NCBI GenBank assembly: GCA_004335635.1
Contig: QAXH01002293.1
Location: 1 to 10,196, forward strand
Length of the DNA stretch: 10,196 bases
Origin: Chloromonas sp. AAM2
Lineage: Eukaryota; Chlorophyta; Chlorophyceae; Chlamydomonadales; Chlamydomonadaceae
Direction: 5' to 3'
Shown in pieces: positions 7,004 to 10,196 of the stretch. A model generated the notes under the pieces. It was not told the DNA's origin and did no database searches. It worked only from the letters and a program-made list of their open reading frames with translations. Position numbers and translations under genes: made by a program. Each line of letters starts with the position of its first letter. The first letter of the stretch is position 1.

Positions 7004-7059
7004 GAAAAATATGTTTGCCAGTTCTGGACAATTCCTGGAAACGCTACTGGGACCAGTGC
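7004..7059 (+). repeat. Dispersed repeat copy 1
   Basis: Core TTTGCCAGTTCTGGACAATT, one G shorter than the other copies, followed about 15 bases later by the palindrome ACTGGGACCAGT. Relatives lie at 7234-7291 (opposite strand), 8936-8990 and 10057-10115. Confidence 0.75.
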
Positions 7060-7110
7060 GTGCTTCGGTATACAGATGACTTAGTAATCCTATATAAGGT
7101 AATGCGCTGA
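7006..7110 (+). pseudogene. Possible reverse transcriptase fragment (YTDD box)
   Basis: A 34-codon open frame between a TGA at 7003 and a TGA at 7108 encodes DNSWKRYWDQCVLRYTDD followed by LVILYK. The R-Y-x-D-D-hydrophobic4 pattern is the catalytic signature of reverse transcriptases, close to the RYADD form of LINE and group II enzymes. The frame is too short to confirm, and no preceding RT motifs are visible within it. It overlaps a copy of the dispersed repeat at 7004-7059. Chance is a real alternative. Confidence 0.25.
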
Positions 7111-7233
7111 CTCAGGGTCCGGACAGCTTCCTCAAAACAAGCCAAACTCTTGCATTCAGCACAACCCAAAACAAAAAATAGTGCAGCTGAAAGCGTCCAA
7201 CCTTACAGGCACGCCCTCAAAACAACATGCTTT

Positions 7234-7291
7234 ACCACTGGTTTCAGTGCAAGACACGAGAATTGTCCCAGAACTGGCACATATGTTTTTG
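7234..7291 (-). repeat. Dispersed repeat copy 2, inverted
   Basis: Read on the minus strand it is CATATGTGCCAGTTCTGGGA then CAATTCT, followed by CACTGAAACCAGTG. It forms an inverted pair with 7004-7059 at a spacing of about 175 bases. Confidence 0.75.
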
Positions 7292-7311
7292 TTATGTTAT
7301 CTTGGACCAGC

Positions 7312-7494
7312 CCTGCCGCGTTGAACCGCTTTTGTAAGCTCTTGGAAGCTGTCTTGTCTGGTACTGCAGTACAGTGCAGAGATGCTCTGATGTGGTGGAG
7401 GACATGGACTGATTGTGACCTCCTTGCGTTGAATGGGTCTGTAATCTGCCCACCATGGTCAACTACTTTCTGTGAATCCCATGTGATCATATAG
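7312..7494 (+). pseudogene. Possible RT-RNase H connection fragment of a DIRS/Ty3-type retroelement
   Basis: The plus-strand frame here encodes PAALNRFCKLLEAVLSGTAV, then RDALMWWRTWTDC and LLALNGSVICPP, ending at a TAG. The order 'helix, R-aL-WW--W, then NG-S-I' is what precedes the RNase H active site in DIRS-like and Ty3-like elements. The expected TDAS box is not readable: just past the stop, the bases TATAGATCCAAAAAT could be its remnant. Identification is by pattern from memory, with no alignment, so confidence is low. Confidence 0.3.
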
Positions 7495-8001
7495 ATCCAA
7501 AAATAGGTAGTATATTCACATGACTGCACCGTAGACGGCTGCTAGTGCGTGCAGCGTGGGTGGAGCACTTGAAGTGTACCTTGGGATGGGTTGTTTAGTG
7601 CTCCTGCGTGGCTTTCTTGTCTGGTTGGCCCACAGGTCATGCTGAACTCTGATTAATACTGCTTGTCATCTTCCATGTATCCTTATGTGCATTCTGTGGC
7701 TTCTTGTGACAGCTGGAGGTTGTGAGGGCAAGCAAAGCTGCCTTTTGAGGGCGACACTCTGCACACAGGTGAGCTTCCACTGCAGGTGCATTGTGTAAAC
7801 CATGCCGATTTGACGTAGCATGGATCGTCCAGATGGTTAAAGCAACTGAGTGATTTTGGTAGCAATCACTGCGTGGGGGTTTCATGTCCAGGGTTTCAAA
7901 GAAGTTTCGTCCGTGCGTTGCGAATTCCAAAGTGCAGACCGTTGCGAACAGACTGTCTGACTTCAGCGACGATAACACAGCCCCGATATAAAGCATCCGT
8001 C
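7495..8001. other. Interval without a supported gene
   Basis: Upstream region of the 188-aa gene. A 119-codon minus-strand frame (7637-7996) contains several Cys and His residues but no recognisable spacing or domain, and it has a non-ATG start. TATAAAG at 7986-7992 is only 10 bases before the ATG at 8002, so it is too close to act as its TATA box unless translation starts elsewhere. The frame of the gene is open back to about 7873 but without another ATG. Confidence 0.4.
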
Positions 8002-8568
8002 ATGGCTGTAGCACAGTGCAAACGTATCTTATCAGAAGCAGAAGAAAGTATGTCAACCTTCTCTCTAGGCCTCGGCTCGCCAGAATGGCTCAACAAGAAA
8101 CAGCGCGACAGCTGGTGGCGTTCAGTGGGCATTAAGAATGCTCGCCAATTGCGCAGCGTGGAAGAGGACGAGTCCCCCGATGGTCTGATGGCCCGGCTGC
8201 TGGCGAAGCCAACTGAGGAACTCTGTGCGGCGTGGCTATTCTACCAATACAAGCGGGATGTGAAGTGCAAGCTCACAGCAGGGAACGCTGCTGCTGCGGG
8301 TCTGGTGATGGGTGCCGGCCTCGTGACCACGCCAGTGTCGCTGGGAGTGCCAATCGCAGTGGCAGCGGCAGGAATGGCGATCGGTGGGCGCCAATTGGAA
8401 GAGCACTATCATGCATGTTGGAAGGAGCGGGTGCTGCAAGCGGCGCTGCTGCAGAGTGGTCAGGCGCAGATCGTCATGCAGCATCAACAGAGTGGTGGTG
8501 TGTTCGTTATGGTGATCAAGGGGATTGCAGTAGCTGTGGTGAAGCACTGCGTTGGTAGGTTGTTATAG
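8002..8568 (+). CDS. Orphan 188-aa protein with Gly/Ala-rich hydrophobic core
   Basis: Starts at the first ATG of the frame (context CGTCATGGCT) and ends at TAG 8566-8568; single exon. Residues 1-90 are hydrophilic and helical in character, with SPEWLNKKQRDSWWRSVGI around 26-44, an acidic patch VEEDESPD at 53-60 and a Trp/Tyr segment AAWLFYQYKRDVKCK ending at 90. Residues 92-129 are a long Gly/Ala/Val stretch (AAAAGLVMGAGLVTTPVSLG and on to AAAGMAIGG) with G-x3-G spacing, able to insert in or pack against a membrane. A charged segment follows (RQLEEHYHACWKERV), then a second hydrophobic stretch at 165-180 (GGVFVMVIKGIAVAVV). No family recognised. Coherent amphipathic and hydrophobic blocks, and lack of stops in an otherwise decayed area, support a real gene. 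Two or three membrane passes are an inference. Confidence 0.6.
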   Translation: MAVAQCKRILSEAEESMSTFSLGLGSPEWLNKKQRDSWWRSVGIKNARQLRSVEEDESPDGLMARLLAKPTEELCAAWLFYQYKRDVKCKLTAGNAAAAGLVMGAGLVTTPVSLGVPIAVAAAGMAIGGRQLEEHYHACWKERVLQAALLQSGQAQIVMQHQQSGGVFVMVIKGIAVAVVKHCVGRLL

Positions 8569-8648
8569 TAGGGTGGGTGTACCCAAACAGTTCACTGTAC
8601 ATAGAGAGTTCAGCGTTGGTAGGTTGTTTCGCGTTGGTAGCGTTGGTA
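8549..8648. repeat. GCGTTGGTAGGTTGTT direct repeats across the 3' end of the orphan gene
   Basis: Exact 16-base copies at 8549-8564 and 8613-8628, followed by shortened copies GCGTTGGTAG at 8631-8640 and GCGTTGGTA at 8640-8648. The first copy encodes the last residues of the protein (CVGRLL). Confidence 0.9.
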
Positions 8649-8841
8649 TAAGCATAAAGCAAAAAGCAAAAGGCAAATGGCGGACACAGAATGGCGGGTA
8701 TGAGACTGCTTTGGAAATGCGCAGGCTCACATTACATACTCATAGTACGTGCAGATTACAAAGAGGGGCCAACATGCATCGAGAGCAAATACTAGTTAAG
8801 AGTGATCCAGCACTGATAACATAGGTTGTCGCCATGTCAAA

Positions 8842-8864
8842 AAAGCTAGAGCCTCATTAGCTTT
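8842..8864. other. Stem-loop, 7-bp stem
   Basis: AAAGCTA, a nine-base loop GAGCCTCAT, then TAGCTTT. The short, AT-rich stem is of unknown role. Confidence 0.45.
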
Positions 8865-8935
8865 CTATTCAACCTCATTTATTCAACTTTGCGCGGCTTG
8901 TTACCTAACTAGAGAACCGACCATTTATTGCTATT

Positions 8936-8990
8936 CATGAAAAAAAACGATGTTTGCAAGTTCTGGGACAATTTGAAGGATACATGTTGG
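8936..8990 (+). repeat. Dispersed repeat copy 3
   Basis: TGTTTGCAAGTTCTGGGACA then ATTTGAAGG, preceded by a run of eight A as in the other copies (A-rich lead). It lacks the second palindrome. Confidence 0.65.
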
Positions 8991-9030
8991 GTGTGGTCTA
9001 GGCTGCAGTCTGCGCTGCTCGCTAGTGACT

Positions 9031-9062
9031 TTGGCCACCCGCCTCCTTGGGGAGGTAGCCAA
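9031..9062. other. Interrupted stem-loop
   Basis: Outer arms TTGGC (9031-9035) and GCCAA (9058-9062); inner arms CCTCC (9042-9046) and GGAGG (9051-9055) around TTGG. It has the form of a small bulged hairpin on either strand; no role known. Confidence 0.4.
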
Positions 9063-9220
9063 GCCCTCCGCCCCCCGACTGAGACAGCCGCAGCGCTTCG
9101 TTGGGCACTAGACACATGCCGCCTAATGTAGGTCACACCCAAGAACCCATCTCCGAGTGAACTGCTAGCAGAACTTGTTGCCAGCAGGTTCGGACGATGT
9201 GGTGGTTGTGCTGGCATGGC

Positions 9221-9708
9221 TCAGCCCAGCACGCGGTTCATTTCCTGCAACAGCCAAGAATAGGGTCAACACTGTACGAGAGATTTTTGTTTCTAATTTT
9301 TGAGATTTCTGCTGGGCCCGAAACGTAATCCACACCCGCAGACGCCATCCCTGACACCAGGCCAGTCAACAGTAGGTCACAGTGTGTGTAGAAAGCCAGC
9401 AGCAGGCAATGTATTGGCATGGCATGGGGTATAGCATGGGCGTGGCATGAAAGAAAGAAAGAAAGAAAGGGGACGCCGGTCGGCGTAAGTAAGGAGGCGG
9501 GTGGGTAAGCCCAACCCCCATGCCCGGGCGTGGCATGATTACGGGCATACCATGGAGCACGTGACGCAGACCACAGGAGCGTGTGCGCCCTCAGCCCATT
9601 GCTCACCCGCACAGAGTCCTCAGTCTGCTGGTTGCTTGTGATGTGCATGGCCACCGAACCGGTAGGGTGCTCGGGGATCTCACTGATATCCAGAGTGCCA
9701 TGCCGGGA
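9221..9708 (-). CDS. 3' part of a spliced gene of unknown family (last two exons)
   Basis: The penultimate exon is 9708-9607. It is preceded by CTAAC, CTCTCCCCTTTCAG (branch site, pyrimidine tract and AG) and ends CGG|GTGAGC. Its 34 codons include SRHGTLDISEIPEHPTGSVA and MHITSNQQTEDSVR. The last exon is 9244-9221, after GGCTGTTGCAG|, and encodes EMNRVLG then TGA. Phases match (0/0), giving a C-terminus ...TEDSVR-EMNRVLG. The balanced, non-repetitive composition and very good splice signals support real coding sequence. I do not recognise the protein. The upstream exons are not convincingly found: protein-like blocks at 9736-9825 are in conflicting frames (see findings). Confidence 0.5.
9245..9606 (-). 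other. Intron of the 9221-9708 gene
   Basis: A 362-base GT-AG intron (GTGAGC...GTTGCAG). It contains CATGG-rich near-repeats (about 9416-9449) and a GAAA microsatellite at 9449-9469; otherwise empty. Confidence 0.5.
9449..9469. repeat. (GAAA)n microsatellite
   Basis: Five consecutive GAAA units. Confidence 0.95.
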
Positions 9709-9845
9709 CTGAAAGGGGAGAGAATGTTAGACGCCCTTGTCTGACAGGAAGGGGACGCCGTCGAAAACTTGTCAACGTCGCCGTTCATGCGAGTTCTGGG
9801 GCCAGCTGCTTGAACACCCTGCCTTCATTAGCGCCATGGCAGGGA

Positions 9846-10056
9846 CATGAGGTGGTTGGACACTGTGACCTTCTAATTGCAATACCAATTCAACCTGCAG
9901 GTGACACGCAAGTTGGCAACTTTGACACTTCTGAGCACTCCAACCCTGTTCTTTGCTGTTGGTCTCCTTTGCATAATTAAACTTACATAATCAATTTTTT
10001 GTTATGGTTGCAGCCTTTTCAGCCCAGTATTGCTGTTCATTTTGTGATTACTGTAA
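9846..10056. other. No supported gene
   Basis: I see no convincing exon on either strand; the sequence becomes AT-rich (9970-10015) before the dispersed-repeat copy. Confidence 0.4.
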
Positions 10057-10115
10057 AAACAAAAAGAAGTTCGCCAGTTTTGGGACAATTCCTATCAACA
10101 CCACTGGAACCGGTG
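10057..10115 (+). repeat. Dispersed repeat copy 4
   Basis: An A-rich lead (GTAAAAACAAAAAGAAG), then TTCGCCAGTTTTGGGACAAT and TCCT, followed by CACTGGAACCGGTG. This is the copy with the best second palindrome (one G.T pair if RNA). Confidence 0.7.
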
Positions 10116-10180
10116 TTGATGACGGGTGTTGTAGTTGCAAAGTTTGGTTGGGTATATTTTTGAGTTTGCAGACGTGTCAC

Positions 10181-10196
10181 AGGTGTGTGTGTGTGT
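10181..10196. repeat. (GT)n microsatellite cut by the window edge
   Basis: AGGTGTGTGTGTGTGT runs to the last base. Confidence 0.9.

Larger units (their letters stand above)
8569..9220. other. Convergent intergenic/3' UTR interval
   Basis: Lies between the stop codons of the plus-strand orphan gene and the minus-strand spliced gene. It holds repeats, two small stem-loops (8842-8864 and 9031-9062) and one dispersed-repeat copy. Two TTACA (TGTAA on minus) at about 8735 and 8756 are candidate poly(A) signals for the minus-strand gene, though about 470 bases from its stop. No gene is supported. Confidence 0.45.

Noticed and set aside
9001..9070. Possible tRNA or small RNA around the CCTCC/GGAGG hairpin
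   Set aside because: There is no cloverleaf, no TTCGA-type T-loop in register and no terminal acceptor pairing.
8909..9217. 102-codon minus-strand ORF directly after the TGA at 9221
   Set aside because: Starts only four bases past the stop of the spliced gene and runs through a hairpin and a dispersed repeat; more likely 3' UTR.

Overview
The window looks like intron-rich nuclear DNA from a eukaryote. The best guess is a chlorophyte (green) alga. This rests on one gene split into many short exons with G-rich GT-AG introns, introns full of minisatellites, Q/S/A-rich open frames and worn retroelement-like fragments. No marker gene fixes the lineage, so this is an inference.

The main content is a nitrilase-superfamily gene on the minus strand, filling positions 40 to 4466 and running off the left edge. 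It was rebuilt by hand from eight exons. Every junction is GT-AG, phases agree across all seven internal junctions, and the joined frame gives 259 residues without a stop. The Glu-Lys-Cys triad (E57, K129, C170) and the family signatures are intact. The product most resembles NIT1, the deaminated glutathione amidase (a metabolite-repair enzyme). The final C-terminal exon(s) lie outside the window. Single-frame ORF calling largely misses this gene, because most exons are shorter than 145 bases.

From about 4470 to 7500 the plus strand carries a 286-codon Q/S/A-rich ORF. It continues collinearly but with stops to about 6240. Further on are short fragments resembling reverse transcriptase (YTDD) and the region before RNase H (WW...NG). 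I read this as decayed mobile-element DNA, with moderate to low confidence.

At 8002-8568 (plus) is an intact single-exon gene for a 188-residue protein of unknown function, with a Gly/Ala-rich hydrophobic centre. At 9221-9708 (minus) are two exons of a second spliced gene: one with a textbook branch site and acceptor, and one that supplies the stop codon. Its family was not recognised.

A short dispersed repeat with a near-constant core (CCAGTTCTGGGACAATT) occurs four times between 7004 and 10115. Two copies form an inverted pair. I see no rRNA, tRNA, CRISPR array or complete transposon. No clear new biological system is present; the best leads are the 188-aa orphan gene, the dispersed palindrome-bearing repeat, and tandem repeats or inverted repeats placed on NIT1-like splice sites.
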